From the NCBI RefSeq assembly GCF_019649055.1, contig NW_026570302.1:434001-498000 (forward strand): DNA of 64,000 nucleotides, in the 5' to 3' direction. Numbering within the stretch: the first letter of the stretch is position 1; the number at the start of each line of letters is the position of its first letter. This DNA is from Paramacrobiotus metropolitanus (taxonomy: Eukaryota; Tardigrada; Eutardigrada; Parachela; Macrobiotidae). Positions 1 to 13,532 of the stretch are shown here, piece by piece. A program made the translations under genes and the position numbers. The notes beneath the pieces were generated by a model. It was not told where the DNA came from and searched no databases. It worked only from the letters and a program-made list of their open reading frames with translations.

Positions 1-8
1 CGCAAAGG

Positions 9-339
9 ATAGGAAAGGCTTGGTACTTGGTAGGACTCTGGGTGCTTCTCGTTGCAGTTCCATCCTGAATTCTTCACGATCTCGTGGCTGTATCCCTACA
101 ACGCTCTGCTTAACCTGTGCTCCACCAAATGGTAGAACATTAAATACTTGGAAAATAATCTTACTGAAATTAATAACATTCAGTTTTAATTAAGTGAAAA
201 TTTGATAGGAAAGGCTACCATTTGGTGGAGCACAGTAAGCAGAGCGTTGTAGGGATACAGCCACGAGATCGTGAAGAATTCAGGATGGAACTGCAACGAG
301 AAGCACCCAGAGTCCTACCAAGTACCAAGCCTTTCCTAT
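9..339. repeat. Long inverted repeat (foldback), arms ~125 bp, loop ~80 bp
   Basis: Positions 9-134 reappear as the reverse complement at 216-339. The only difference I see is a 2-base indel near the loop-proximal end (GGTTAAG against GTAAG). The AT-rich spacer covers 135-215 and ends with a short extra copy of the outer end of arm 1. A transcript across the repeat would fold into a ~125-bp duplex. The arms are far more GC-rich than their surroundings, so they probably derive from coding sequence. Confidence 0.9.
58..135 (+). CDS. Possible last-exon fragment of an upstream gene (inside arm 1 of the foldback)
   Basis: A TTGCAG acceptor at 51-57 is followed by 25 open codons and a TAG at 133-135. 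The peptide is aromatic and hydrophobic (FFTISWLYPYNALLN), loosely like a seventh membrane segment, but I cannot assign a family. The reverse copy in arm 2 has a 2-base deletion that would shift this frame, so if the exon is real the copy inside the loop is dead. It may instead be captured sequence inside a repeat. The gene would extend left of the window. Confidence 0.2.
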   Translation, partial: FHPEFFTISWLYPYNALLNLCSTKW

Positions 340-1015
340 TTTCTCTGTACCATTCTAATAATGGATCGCTAATTTTGTTCAACAAATTTGTACTATCTTT
401 TTTACGTAATATTGATCAAAGATTGAACAAAAATTTACGTGAAAAAATTTGCTTATGAAAGTACATAAATATGCTGGTAAAGCTTTTACCACTCTCACGA
501 TCCGCTAAACTCTGGCATTTTGCATCCACTACACTACGTTCGCTGCGTTGTTTGCGTTTCGTTAGCAGCTGGCAGGCTTAATATTCGAGAAAAAAAGCTC
601 CGTTAATGATAATAAAATTTTCTAATGTAGGTTTTAATTGTATACTCGTACTGTGTATATATGCACTTGAAGTTTTGTTAAAAATGGTAGAGTTTCCAAG
701 AAGAATAAAAAACGGAAGTTTTTATTTTGGAGAAAATTTTTTGTTATATTTTGGTAAAACGTTTGTGAATAATAAATTAATGAAAAAGTAAAAGTTTCAC
801 CTGAAATTAATTATCTATTATTAAAATAAGGTCAATTCTATGCGCCCCAAATTTCCGGTCTAAATTAAAAAGCCAAAAATATATTGTGTTATACGTAGTA
901 CGATAAAACACGGTGCGCCCAATATCTACTTTTTCGTCTTACCGAAATACCGACGATTACAATTTTGAAATTATACCGATCATTTATACCAATCATTTTT
1001 CAGAAATCGTGAAAA

Positions 1016-4000
1016 ATGGAGATGATCTCCATCAGTCGCCCAGGCGCGGGCAAACTGGGCCGGCCCATCCGCCTCCTGGCCAACCACTTCAAGCTGGAGC
1101 TGCCCACCGAGGGCTTCTTCTACCATTACCACGTGGAGATGGAAGCGCTGGTGTGGCGCGTCCCGGAGACCGGGGGCGGGGACCGTGATCGCAGCCGACA
1201 GCGCAGCGTCGCCGATGACCTGGCCCAGCTGAGCGTTGGCGACCGGAAGGAGGACCGCCCCGAGCGGGTGCTCGTGGAGCTGGGAAAGCCGGTGCAGAAG
1301 GACACCCGGCGGCGCGCCATCACCCGGCTGGTGGAGGAGCACCGCGGCGGGTTGTTCGGGGGCAAGGTGCCGGTGTTCGACGGTGAGAGCAATCTGTTCT
1401 CCGTAGAGGAGCTGCAGGATCCGGCGCTGCTGTCGTCGAAACGGGCAGACCGCAATGTGGAGCTGATTGTGGAACTGCCCAAGGAGGGTCAGTACCGACG
1501 CGCGACGTTGCGGGTGACCTTGCAGGAGTGTAATCCGCTAAAGATTTCATGGTATGGGTTTCGCGGTTAATACAAATTGAATAAAATGTTTTTCAGATTT
1601 AGAAAAAAATGGTTTTAGATTTAGTAATATCAGTAAATTTGCTATATCTTTTTTCTGAATTTAGTGGGTTGATTTTTCGTTAATTTATTTAGTCAAATAA
1701 ATTAATTTTGCGTTGGTATCTCAGATTTAATTGACACCAGTTGATCTAAAATTTATCAGTAGGTGAATTTCGGTTACAGTATCTGCAGAGTAGTACTTAA
1801 TTATTTATCAACAAAATTCGAGCAGTGTTTTATAACCATGTTGTTTATATCTGGCCGTATATGTAAATGCTACAATATCATAAATGCGTAGGTTTTTAAA
1901 TATTCGAAAGGCGGCTGAGTCTAGACTATTTGTTGTTTAATCGTTGGCGAGAAATAAAATTAATAAAAAAAATGTAATCCGAAAGCTGTACAAAATTTAC
2001 AATTCAAAATCAAAATATTTAGCCTGTGCTTGTAGTAATAGTAAATACTAGTATTCGAAAAACGACCATCCAAAACAACAGCGACGCGTGCACTTTTTAA
2101 GTTGTACGAAACAATGTTGTTGATGACTGTGTAGAGGTTTACATAAGCCGGAAGCGGGTGACCTTTGCTAACACGGTTTTCATGGTGGCATCGTGTTTAA
2201 TGCAGGGGTGTGTTACGGGAGGCCATGGAGGGGCGTATCACGGAGCTGCCGGTGCACGTTATCTCGTGCATTAACACCGTCCTGCGGGAAGCGGCCCTGT
2301 CCGTCAATCAGAACGTCCCCGCCGGCCGGTCGTATTTCAGTCACGACAAGAACGCCATCTTGCTGGGAGAGGGCCGGATGGCTTGGCTGGGCTTTTATGC
2401 GGTACGTATCTCAAGTAAATAGTACCGCAGATTAAATTAATCTGCGATTAATTAATTAATCTATACATAATTAATTATTTTAATTCAATAATTAATTTAC
2501 ATTTACATTTATTTTTCTCAACATATTAGCTACTGCATTGAAGCCTTTCTTTTGTTTCAACTCTGTAAAATTAATTTACACACTCATTTTTAACGCGGTT
2601 ATTTCTTTATTGATTAGTTTTTTCGAAACAAAACTGTACATAGAAAAATTACGTAAAATGTTGGTGGGTAAATGGTTGGCTGCGTAATCAAATATTTTTG
2701 ATGGACAATCATTCTTTAAAAAAAGATACATAAACTGTGTGCGTACGATCTATCCCTTTTTCTGAGTAGACGTTTTTTGAATAAGTGAGGATCATCGTAG
2801 AGTAGAGGCTAAGTGGGATCCATGTGAGTGGGTTTAGAGCGCCGCTAGCGAAATGCTAGTACGTACACATACAAATTTAGTAATTACTTTTTGATTGCTT
2901 CAAAAATTTTCTTAAATGTACGATACATTTAGATAATTGTTTAGATTTTTTAAATTTAGATTAAAATGTAATAAATTTAAAATTTTTTTTTAAATTTAAA
3001 TTCTGTTTCAAAAGAATGTTTGTGCAGAGCGCGCGGCCGTGCGAGCTGCATATGTCGCTGAATCTGGACGTGGCACACTGCGTGTTCTACGCCAACATCC
3101 CATTACACCATCTGATTATGGCTATTGTGCGTCATCGGGAGAACGCCCCGCCGCTGTCCAGTATGAACGAGCAGCAGCGCCGCCAGGCCATGGCGGACCT
3201 CAAAGGCCTGCAAGTCAACACCGGGGTCGAGGGCAAGATGCGATACTATACCATCGCGAAGCTGTCGCGCGAGGCGGCCGACAAATGCGCCTTTGATATG
3301 AAGGGCGAGAAGGTCCTGGTGGCCGATTATTTCGCCCAGCAGTACAATTACCGGTTAAAGTATCCCGGACTGCCGATGGTGGAGGTAGGCAAGCGCATTG
3401 CATAGCAGCAACATAAAAAAATAAATCGTTTAAAAATTTATAACAAATAAAAACGTTAAAAGGTCAAGAAAACTATTTTTAATTTTTATTTAATTATTAG
3501 GGAATTATTAAAGATGATAATAATATGATAGACGAAAAATAAAACGTAGTATCGTTTTTGCAATAATATTTGTAGCGACGATGTAGCAATATCTTCCAAA
3601 GAAGGTTAGCAGCAACATAAAAAAAAGATTAAAAATTAATAGCATTAATAACGTGTAAAGGTGAAGAAAATGATATTTGGTTTTATTTATTAAATTGGTT
3701 GATGTTAAAGGTAACAATGAAATAAAATAGAAATTTACAATCTAGTGTCGTTTTTGCAAAATTACTTATAACGACGATCTAGCAATATTATTTTTTTAGA
3801 GGCAATAATTTTGTAGCAGCGCCTATGAATAATTTTTTCCTTTTTTCTTTTCTTTTTATAGTTTTTACAACCCTACGTAAATCATGGAAACTGTTTCAGT
3901 TGCCAGTGGGAAATTTGAAATTTTCAAAATAATTCTTTTTTATTTCCTTTTCTTCGTGGGATTAACGAAATTCCAATGTCATGCTGAAGTCAATTGTCGT

Positions 4001-7000
4001 TGCATATAGAATTATTTGCTAATTTAAATTCCCCCTTTTTATCTTTAATTCGGTTAAAAAATGTAAAAATTATGAAGATTGCATGCCATTATTTTTCTAT
4101 TACATGTAAGCCATGAAAAAATACTACTACATAAGTTTTAAGCAGTTATAAGTTGAAGTACTTCATTTTGCTAAATCGATACATGGCAGCATGAGCATGA
4201 ACTGGATTAATTAACAGAATCCACCATACTACGTTTATCCGCTGATTTAATGAACAGTGCCCATTTCCTGGTCGTTGCGATTTTCTTTTCCTTTTCCTGG
4301 TACAAAAAATGACACGAGTTTGGTTGCAGTGATAATTTGAGATTGTATATTTGCAGACAACCAGCAAGTGCTTCCTGCCGATTGAACTATGCACAGTAGT
4401 CGACGGGCAAAAGGTCAAGCGGAAACTGTCGGACCAGCAGACGGCCACGATGGTGCGCGCGTGCGCCAAGCCCGGTAATTTGCTTTCCGATTTTATCATA
4501 TGCATAATAATTCCCAATAAATTGTTATAATATTTTTATTACTTAGCCTCGATCCGCAAGCGCCAGATCCAGGATATCCGGGCGCATGCGGTGGGCTATG
4601 ACGGCAGCGAGCATATGCGGCAGTTTGGTATCCGGGTGGCGCCGAAGATGCATGCGCTGGAGGGCCGAATTCTGCCGGTGCCGAAGATTGGACAGCGTAA
4701 CGACAAGACACTGAGTGTGGATGAAAGCCAGGGTATACTTTTACTTTAGTTGTATTTTCAATAATTAAATACATAAACGAACAAAATAAAATATTAAAAT
4801 AGTACGAAACAAAATCAATAATACAGTAAAATAATATGGAAATAATATGAAATAAAACAAATTAATATTATGGAAGTTAACAGAAATTTAATTACAGTTA
4901 CAGATTTAAACAAATTTTAGCATTGGTCGTATTTAAATTTGAACTACTTCGAAGTATAGATTAGTGTGCCATGTGCACGCACTGGCAGTGCTCGAAAGTT
5001 TAATGGTTTCGTTTATTAAAATATCTATTTTGACGGGTCAGTTGTATTTTCGCTAATGAATTCCGAATAATGTAAAAACAAGCAAATAAAAACCGCCGGT
5101 AATTGTTACATATAAAGTATATCAAAAAAGCAGCGAAAGTGCAACCCACATCGGCTGCACATAATCGCCATAAATATAACAGCAGTATTTACAAAAAGTT
5201 ATAAAAACTGCGTAATAATTACTGTGTTAAATCAGCGATCGTTAGGTGGGAAAGCGTCGATTAAATGATTATTCCAATTGATTTTATTATCTGATGTTTT
5301 CCCTACATCAGTTCGCAGTAAAATTGCTGCAGTAAAAATCGGAAGACATTTTATATGATTTTAGTATGAAACCGGAGAAGCCATTTTCTATGATTTTAAA
5401 CAGTAATATAAATTGTATTTTATTTAAAAACTTTATATAAATTATTTAAACATTTTATGTAAACTTTACATAAAATGTTTAAATAATTTATATAGTAAAC
5501 TATTTAAAAATTTAAATGCACAAACAAATTATTTACACATTTTATTATCGGTTTTGCTGCAGGTACTTGGGATGCGCGCTCCACGCAGTTTGTTCTCCCC
5601 ATGCCGCTGGAAGCGTGGGCCGTGGTGGTGCTGGATGACTTCCAGGAGAATCGCGTTCTGGATGACCTGTTACGCAAGCTGACGGAGCTGGCCGGTCAGC
5701 GCGGGATGAACGTCAAACCGCCGTACCGTTATCGCGCCGATTCAACGTTCCCGGATTTTATAAAGGTCATCGGGGAGATCGGTCGGCATTTTGGCGGGAA
5801 GGACCAGGACGTGCAACTGGTGATGGTGCTGGTCGGTCAGCGGAATTTGTACGCCGACATCAAGAAAGCCGGCGATGTACACTGGGGCGTGGCCACGCAG
5901 GTTCGTCTATTCGGCTAGTAAAATGCCATTGAAAAAATATTAACGAAAGAAAACTGGCAGTTTTCGGTACATTAATTCTGAAAAAATTCCAAAGCATCGA
6001 ATTAATGTCTTCGGATAAAATATGTACAACGTCTGTTGCTTAGGTGAAATGTTCGTAATATCTGTAAATTCAAATTATATTACTCTGCCGAATTAATTTA
6101 ATTTAAATTAAATGTCTCGCAAAATGTGCATATTTCGTTACGTTTTCCATACGAAAATACTTACAGTATAGTCGTATTTTAATGTAATGCGCGGTTATTT
6201 TTAGCTTTATTTGTATAGTAAATATGTTTTGTTCTGAAGGTGGTATTGATGAAGAATTTGATGGGCAGCCACCAGAAAGGGCTGGCACAGTATGCCGGGA
6301 ATCTTCTGCTGAAGATGAACGCGAAGCTGGGCGGCATCAACAGCATTAATGACACACTGGATAAATGCCCCACCAGTTCTCCGCTGGCGTACTTTGTGGA
6401 CAAGGTACAGTCTGTTTTAACATCGATCGGCGTGATTTAACTGATGTTACATGAAAAACAGTGTATAAGAATGTTAAAAATAATATCATATTTTAGTACT
6501 ATGTATCGAATCATATTATAAAAATTTATTATTATTTCAAATAATTATGATTTCGTTCAAACCATAAAACAGCTTGTATCCTACGAAATAAATAGTAGCG
6601 ACTAAAAAAGCATGATTTGAGTAAAGTTTGCTGATAATAGTAAACAAAATCATTTTTCCACTTTATTTCGTTATGAATAATAATTATAAAATTTTCGGCA
6701 TTGCGGGGTCCGATTAAGTTATTAGTGTTAATATTTTATCAATCAAACAATAAATATTAATATATGTATTACAGTATATTTAACTTTGAAAAATTATGTA
6801 GAATTATAATTATTATTTATACAAATTATTTTTATAGCCGACCATCGTCTTCGGGGCGGACGTGACGCATCCGGGCATCGGTGAGGACGTGACCAAGCCG
6901 TCGATCGCCGCGGTGGTGGCCAGCTGCGACAACACCTTCACCAAGTACATCCAGCGTGTCGGCGCGCAGTACAAGCGCAATCCCAACTCGGAAAAGAAGT

Positions 7001-9636
7001 CGGCCACGCAGGAAATCATCAGCAACCTGACTGCCATGATCCGTGACCTTCTGGAGGAGTTTTACGATCGCACGAAGACCGAACCGGAGCAGATCGTGTT
7101 CTACCGGGACGGCGTATCGGAAGGACAGTACAAACAAGTACGCAGATATGTTAATTTAATTAGCATATTCTAAACTATTATTATCGCCAATATTAAATTA
7201 GTAACAGAAGTCTCATTATTATTTACTATTTTTAAAATCTGTTATTTTATTTATCATGCTTCTTTATCAGCAAACAGCATGCAATAATATCCCAGCACAA
7301 TTTTGAATTAATTTTGTTTATATCAGTTTTATATGCAGTATTTCTAAATTATTATACATATTGTATTATTGAAATTTTTTTATTTGGGATATTGGTAATT
7401 TATTACTACAAATATTTTTTTTTGTTTTTGGAAATTTTATCGGGAGTTGCACGTAAAATACCACGATTGTTTGGATGTATAAAGGTCATGGAGCGGGAGG
7501 TGAACGCCATAAAGCAGGCGTGCCGCGAGCTGGTGCCCGACGGGAAGTACACGCCGCCCATTACCTACATCATCGTGGGTAAACGTCACCACGTCCGCCT
7601 CTTCTATGAGGATGAGCGCCAGGCTACCACGAAATCCGGGAACGTCCCGCCTGGTACGAAAACCTTAACAATATATATTTAGGGCTAATAAAATTATAAT
7701 GTTTTTATTTATATTATATGTTGGTGCGTGCACTACTGTTTTTTCAGTTTTACTTGCTGAAGTTAATTTTTGAAATATTTTGAAATTTATAAAAAATTAA
7801 TTTTGTAAGTGGATGTATTTCGTAGTTGTCGATTCTTTTGTTTCTGTATGATGTTTTTACAGGCACTATAGTCGACACCGGGATCACGCACTTTAAGGAA
7901 TTCGATTTCTACATGGTTAGCCATGGCGGCATCCAGGTACGAGATCTGACCAGTTACCACTTGATTATAAATTTTATATTAATTTTTTATAAATTATGCG
8001 AGGCAATAAAACGACAGTTTCCGATTTTTCAAAAGAAATGTACACACACAATGAAATTACTCTAATTTGTTTTTTAATGTTGCTTAAATTTTAAATTTTA
8101 AATTTGTATAAATTTTTAATTTTAAACAAAAAAACGGAATTTTTGAAACAGTCATTAGCAGTTTTTCCCACAAAATATCCTTAATAGAATTTAAGCGCGT
8201 GACATTGAAGTATTTGATTTTTTTCTGCAGGGCACCAGTCGTCCGGCCCACTATCACGTGTTGTACGACGACAGCCGGCTGACGGCGGACCAGATCCAGC
8301 TATTCAGCTTTTATCTGTCCTTTGTGTTTGCACGGTGCAACCGCAGCGTTAGTATTCCGACGCCGGTGTACTACGCGCATTTGGCGGCGTTCCGGGCCCG
8401 CTACCATCTGCAGGATAGCGGCATGAATTCGGACAGGTCAGTTCCGTAAATATATATCTTGACAGCGTCAACCGAGGCGAAAACAGAATGTATTAAATCA
8501 GCGATAATTAAAAATTCAGAACTGTTTTGCACTTTTCCCTAGTTCATTTATAACTTCTTAAAAATAAATAAATAAAAAAATAGAAAACAGACAAAATAAT
8601 ATAAAAAACAGAAAAATACAAAATTATTAATAAAAATAGAAAAAGCAGTACGGCCTGAATGTACAAAAGCCTACTTTTTTGAATTTTAACTTTTTTAATC
8701 TCTGTTGAATTAAAATGCATGTTGAAACAACGGAAACTCAGTACATTTTGTTCGACACTGCACTCTGTAACACCAGAATGCCGATTCAGATGCAACTTGC
8801 AAGCATTTTGTACGGAAAAAAATGCGTACTTAAAAATAAAGGATTCAATGGATAACTGTCTGAATTACATAACTCACCATTTTCGTTTGCCGTGTGACGG
8901 CCCGTGTCATAAAGTACCTGGGCTATGACGTTAGCCGTTGTACTACATTTACCTGTAACTGTTATAAGGTTAGTCGAGGGGAAAATTAATATTCTTGAGA
9001 CTTTTTGACCAGGCAATTTTATTACAGCAACACGAAGTTTATTTCGCTAAACTTTATGAGAATTATAAATCGAGTCTGCTGTTTAAGCCTTTAAAAAGTC
9101 AGTTAAGCCTTTAAAAAGCCTTTAAAAAGTGTAAAGTGTTTAAGCCTTTAAACTACATATTTGCTATTTATTTTAATTTTCCTAACCATGAAAGTCAGTA
9201 TTAGTAATACTGAACTACCAATAATCTTTGTAACATAACATACGTAATTATTTTTTAATGCTTCTCAATTCTTTCTTATTTTATTTCGTATGTAAACAAA
9301 ATCATCCATACATAATAAGCACTTTAGTAAAAATTTAAAGAAATTGTTGCAGAAATTAATTAAGATGAATTAGTTCAATAAAATGAAATTTTTTGCAGAA
9401 ATGAAGCAGAATGAATCAGTTAAATTGTAAAACGACACGACAATTGTAACATACATAATAAATTATGTAAAGTTCATAGTACGATGAGTGTGCTTTTTTA
9501 CAGTGTTAGCGAAGTGTCGTCCGGGCAAAACCGCGACCGTGAACGCGGGAAATTCGGTCCAGCGGCACCGGACCTGGACGTGATGAACAAGCGCATCCGC
9601 ACCAACAAGGAACTGAAGGGGCTGTATTACGCCTAA
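1016..9636 (+). CDS. Argonaute-family (AGO clade) small-RNA-guided protein, slicer tetrad intact
   Basis: Twelve exons join in phase: 1016-1551, 2206-2401, 3028-3384, 4357-4474, 4547-4732, 5563-5900, 6240-6404, 6838-7137, 7485-7653, 7863-7936, 8231-8436 and 9504-9636, giving about 925 residues, a normal length for AGO. An in-frame TGA six bases upstream fixes the start at 1016. Domains run ArgoN ([11 protein letters not shown] near residue 20), PAZ linker and PAZ ([11 protein letters not shown]), MID and PIWI. The MID 5'-phosphate pocket residues are present: Y and K in NLYADIKK, Q in GVATQ, and both K in [10 protein letters not shown]. The PIWI catalytic residues are D640 (GADVTHP), E691 (TQEII), D723 (YRDGVSEGQ) and H863 (VYYAHL). 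The protein should bind small RNAs and cleave complementary RNA in miRNA or siRNA pathways. It looks closer to the AGO clade than to PIWI, but orthology to AGO1 or AGO2 is not settled. Confidence 0.95.
5434..5494. repeat. Perfect 30-bp-arm palindrome in an Argonaute intron
   Basis: Positions 5434-5463 and 5465-5494 are exact reverse complements around a single central C. The arms are AT-rich (core TTTAAACATTTTATG). It lies in the intron between the exons ending at 4732 and starting at 5563. It could extrude as a cruciform or fold as a hairpin in the pre-mRNA. Confidence 0.85.
9089..9152. repeat. Short direct repeats of AAGCCTTTAAAAAG type
   Basis: The word GCCTTTAAA recurs four times within about 65 bases in the last Argonaute intron, with irregular spacing. 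It looks like slippage-derived simple repeat, and I see no function. Confidence 0.5.
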
Positions 9637-10829
9637 CTGCCGGTTATGTACAATTGTCCTCCATAATTTTTGGACGCCGGGAATGTTTTCGTATGCAGTA
9701 ACTGTTGTTTAATATTTAACATTAAATTGTGCAGAAACTGCTTATTTATCGTGTTTAAAATTGCTAATGATTGCCCAGTGTTTCCCTGTAATTATGATTT
9801 TTGTCGGGTATAATTGTTATTCGTTTGGGCTTTTTGTCGAGAATATTTTCCAGTGCGTTTGTATCGCGCAGCCTTGATGTGTTTACTCGTTAATATGTAA
9901 ATTATTTGTGAATACTGCATTATTAATTTATAATTCAAAATTTTTGTGTTGTTAATTGGACGCTTGTCCAGTGTACGTCTTTGCACGACGTTTGCTATAA
10001 TTTTGTAATGTGTGTTTATTAAATTAATACAAATTATTTATACATAAATGAGTGTGGTATTTACTAGTCATAAAAATTACTGAGCGTGCTTGTTATAATT
10101 CTGCCCAGTAAAATAATAAAAATTATATATTAAGCAGTATGGTAAACAAATAAAATATTAAAAATTACTGAAGCACGCTGAATACACTGCCAGTGAATTC
10201 TGCAAGAAAGAATTGGCGCGCTTTCGACAAGCGTAAACAAATGTAGCCGTAATTGTACATGACGGCGGAATGAATGAAATCTGAGTAATAATTCCCGGCG
10301 CGCTCTAAACAGCAGCTGCTGATGACCGCAATTGCGGCGTTCACGCGCATGCGACGCAACTGTCTTTATAATAATAAGAAACATATAACTGGTTGGGAAA
10401 ATCAGATGAGTGAGCTGCATAAATTAGCCGGAAGAATGTCGGCCAGTTGACCGATGAGCACGATACTTGTATATAAAAATATTCCGTATGAGTATTAGTT
10501 ATTTTACGGTAGCGGCGTTATATTAGTCAGCCGGTATTTATAGCATACCACCACGGCGACAAACAACATTCAGAGCGGTCAACACCGCCGCAGAAATCAT
10601 CCTCCCGCGTCAGCCGAAGTATCTTCACCGCTTTTAAACGTGCAGACACACAGTCGCTATTTAAATGCTGCATATTTGCTGTTTGGTCTAGATAATTATA
10701 TACTGGGTAAAGGCAGAGGAAATTCCGTCTGTTTTCATGCTAATAACTTGCGGAATTATTTTTGGGGATTACTAATACCGTGTTTTATTTGGCTACTACT
10801 AATTTTTCATCAGTATCTCCCCATTCAAT
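9637..10829. other. Intergenic: Argonaute 3' flank and upstream region of the first EF-hand gene
   Basis: This stretch is AT-rich and has no ORF with recognisable homology. The first part is presumably Argonaute 3' UTR. A TATA-like TATATAAAAAT at 10470-10480 is the only promoter-like element I can point to, and it lies about 350 bases upstream of the EF-hand ATG. Confidence 0.4.
10470..10480 (+). promoter_or_regulatory. TATA-like element upstream of the first EF-hand gene
   Basis: TATATAAAAAT is followed by a more GC-balanced ~350 bases before the ATG at 10830. The background is AT-rich, so chance occurrence is quite possible. Confidence 0.3.
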
Positions 10830-13151
10830 ATGGCAGACGATAATTTCTTCCGTCACAAACATTTGTTTATTTTTCTGAAGCAGTGGGGTAAGTTATTAAG
10901 CTGCCATGGTTTCCTATTAATTTTTCATTGATAAAATTTTCAAATCATTTTCCAGTACAGACAGCGTGCGCACTGCTCATTAGATTTTATTCCATTTAAA
11001 TACTCATTTATGCACTACTAAAAATGTGAAAAATTATTATGTTGACCTGCATTGGGCTAATTCTTTAGTTTTATCATTTTAAAATTTTAAGCGCTCACAA
11101 TTTTCGCTATCTGAACCATTTTTAAATTTCGGCAGCTGTATAATTGTCGTTAGCCAATAATTGGATGATTTAACATGTATCCACATTACCCTGTGCATAC
11201 GAAAATTGACAAAACTGCTTCTAATTTCCAAAGAATTTAAATATTTTGCAGATTGTAATGTAGGTTGACGGTAGATGCTCGAATTAAAGAGGTCACGACC
11301 CGCACAATTTCAGCAGTTTGATTATTATGTCTATGCTGTCTTTTTCTATTTTTAGATGTGGACTGCGATGGCGTGGTAGGTTTTTAAAAGTGTAAAAAGT
11401 GCTTAATAAAATTACACAAGTCATGCTAAAGAGACAAAGGCGAAACATTGAGAATCTAAACTCTTTCTAGCTCAGTTCCGAGGATTTTGATCTGTTAGCC
11501 CAAAGGTTTGCGGTCTATCAAAGACATGGTAAGTGAAGATTTACATTAGCAGTAATTTATTATTTTGACAATAATATTTGAAACCGTAGGGCAGTATTCG
11601 TATTATAAAAAACGAATACTGCCCTAGATATATTTCTAAATAAATTGTGCCTTATTTTTGCATTGTAGGGGCTTTTTATGACCCGCACAACTTGTACTGT
11701 GCTTTTGTACCGCAGTATTAATAACACTGTAATTTTGTTTAAAAATTTTAATATGACTTTCGTCTATCACATTACAGTACTGTACTTTATTTATCGTATA
11801 TGTACGTACTTGTACAAGTATATGTACGTACTTGTAGTTGCTGTTAGTGTGTTTGATGTTATTATATTACTCGTATATTATACTCATATATTTTCAGATC
11901 AGGAAATTGCAAACAGAACTGTATGCATGTACATACTTTTACATATAAAGTTCTCTACGAAGACTTATATAAATACATATAGCATTATAAAAACTGTCGT
12001 GACGTGATATTTTGGTGGCAGGAAAATTCGAAAAAGATGTCGTGGATCGATGGCGACAAATTGTGGGCGGATGGTGGTCCAATTTTACCGGCGCCGCTGA
12101 CGCTAATCAAGTGTGTACAATACCGTCTGCCATATTATAAAATAGTAATATGTGAAAATGTCCGTAACGTAATTGCTTCACACTTGTATATTTTTGTCGT
12201 TAATCACAGTTTGCGGCTACGCGCTGTACACATGCAAAATTAAGACTTAAATTTATTATTTTTGCATAGCATAATTTCAAATCACTGAAGATGCATACCT
12301 TATAAAATATTCATACTAGAATAGTTTACCTTCAGTAAAATAATAATAACTTTAGGACAAATCCATCACTTTCGAGGAATGGCTGGCCTTCTTCAACAAT
12401 TTAGCCCAGACGACGAAATCCCATACCGAACTACCTGATTTCCTCAAAATGTACCTCAAGGTACGATAGTGTTGTCATCTAGTCGCACGCCTCGCCGGAC
12501 TGGTGATGATATTATGTATTATTTATCCCCATTTTTTAATTTCGAATATGGCGCATAAACTGTGTTTTCGGTCGCTTTACAGATCTCCTTCACATACATC
12601 GATTTTAACAGTAAGTCAAAATAACTTCCCAAACTTTTGATAATACAATTATCAAATTGTATCATCAAAAAGTCATATTGTAACTGGTTGAAAACTTGCA
12701 GAAGACGGAATGTTTGATATCCGCGATTACCGCATGTTGCTAGCGTCATCCAACGGAGATCTGAGACGAGCGGATGCGGCATTCGATTCCATGCTTACGG
12801 TAAATTTTTTGTTAACATATTTTTTATTAATTTTATTGATGAGAAAATTATTATTTATTTTACATAAGTAGCAGTATCTTGCAAAACGCGTGGTAGTAAT
12901 AAATATACCTGGCAACTGATATCAGTCGAAATAATTACCAGAAATTCAGCACTAATTTAATGTCGTACGTTTTCATACAGGAAGCTGAAAAGAAAAAGGG
13001 CACTTTGAGCAGTGACCGGTATTACGAGCTTATGTACGACTTTTGGACCAGCAAAAATCCTAATTCGCCAGGCCGATATATTTGCGGCATCTATGATTAT
13101 TTGCCTAAAGAGAAACTGGACCATTATCACCAGTTGCTGACAGGCAAATAA
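10830..13151 (+). CDS. Sarcoplasmic calcium-binding protein-like EF-hand protein (copy 1)
   Basis: Eight exons join in phase: 10830-10887, 11356-11375, 11471-11528, 12022-12110, 12356-12460, 12583-12610, 12702-12799 and 12981-13151, giving about 208 residues. Three EF-hand loops are readable. DVDCDGVLSSED is canonical. DANQDKSITFEE has K in place of the usual G6. DFNKDGMFDIRD is canonical. A degenerate C-terminal region ends the protein (YELMYDFWTSKNPNSPGRY). Length, loop spacing and the C-terminal FW..NPN motif resemble invertebrate SCP/calexcitin proteins, which buffer or sense cytosolic calcium. Loops 1 and 3 are split by introns. It is convergent with a paralogue at 13533-15052. Confidence 0.85.
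11587..11626. repeat. Perfect 15-bp stem hairpin in an EF-hand gene intron
   Basis: TAGGGCAGTATTCGT at 11587-11601 is the exact reverse complement of 11612-11626, with a 10-base loop of A/T. It sits in the intron after exon 3 of the EF-hand gene. A small RNA precursor or a foldback remnant are both possible. Confidence 0.7.
11796..11837. repeat. Two-copy tandem repeat, ~22-bp unit
   Basis: GTATATGTACGTACTTGTA occurs twice back to back, and each unit is itself partly palindromic (TGTACGTAC, CTTGTACAAG). It is intronic in the first EF-hand gene. Confidence 0.6.
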
Positions 13152-13532
13152 GCCAAGTTTATTATTTTTGTTCGCAAATTTTTCTGTACGATTATTTCAC
13201 CGTTTTTCTTATCCTCGTTGAATTTTTTAACATTATGATTATTATTTCAGTGTATCACTAATTTTGATGTTTTTTAATACTCATGCAATTAAACCATAAT
13301 TATGTTATGCTTAATCTGTAGCATAATCTGTATGCATCACCAAATGTGCCTTTTTAACTAGAATTAGTACAACTAAAATCGAACTTGTTAACGTTTAGAA
13401 TAAAAAGCTATTTTTTCAAAACTGAGAACATCGAAGTAGGTATCATCATTATTCGACATCAGTTTCGAACTGTAAAATATAATATCATTATGCAGCGGAA
13501 AATTTACTGCAAAATTGGCACCAGAACTTAAC

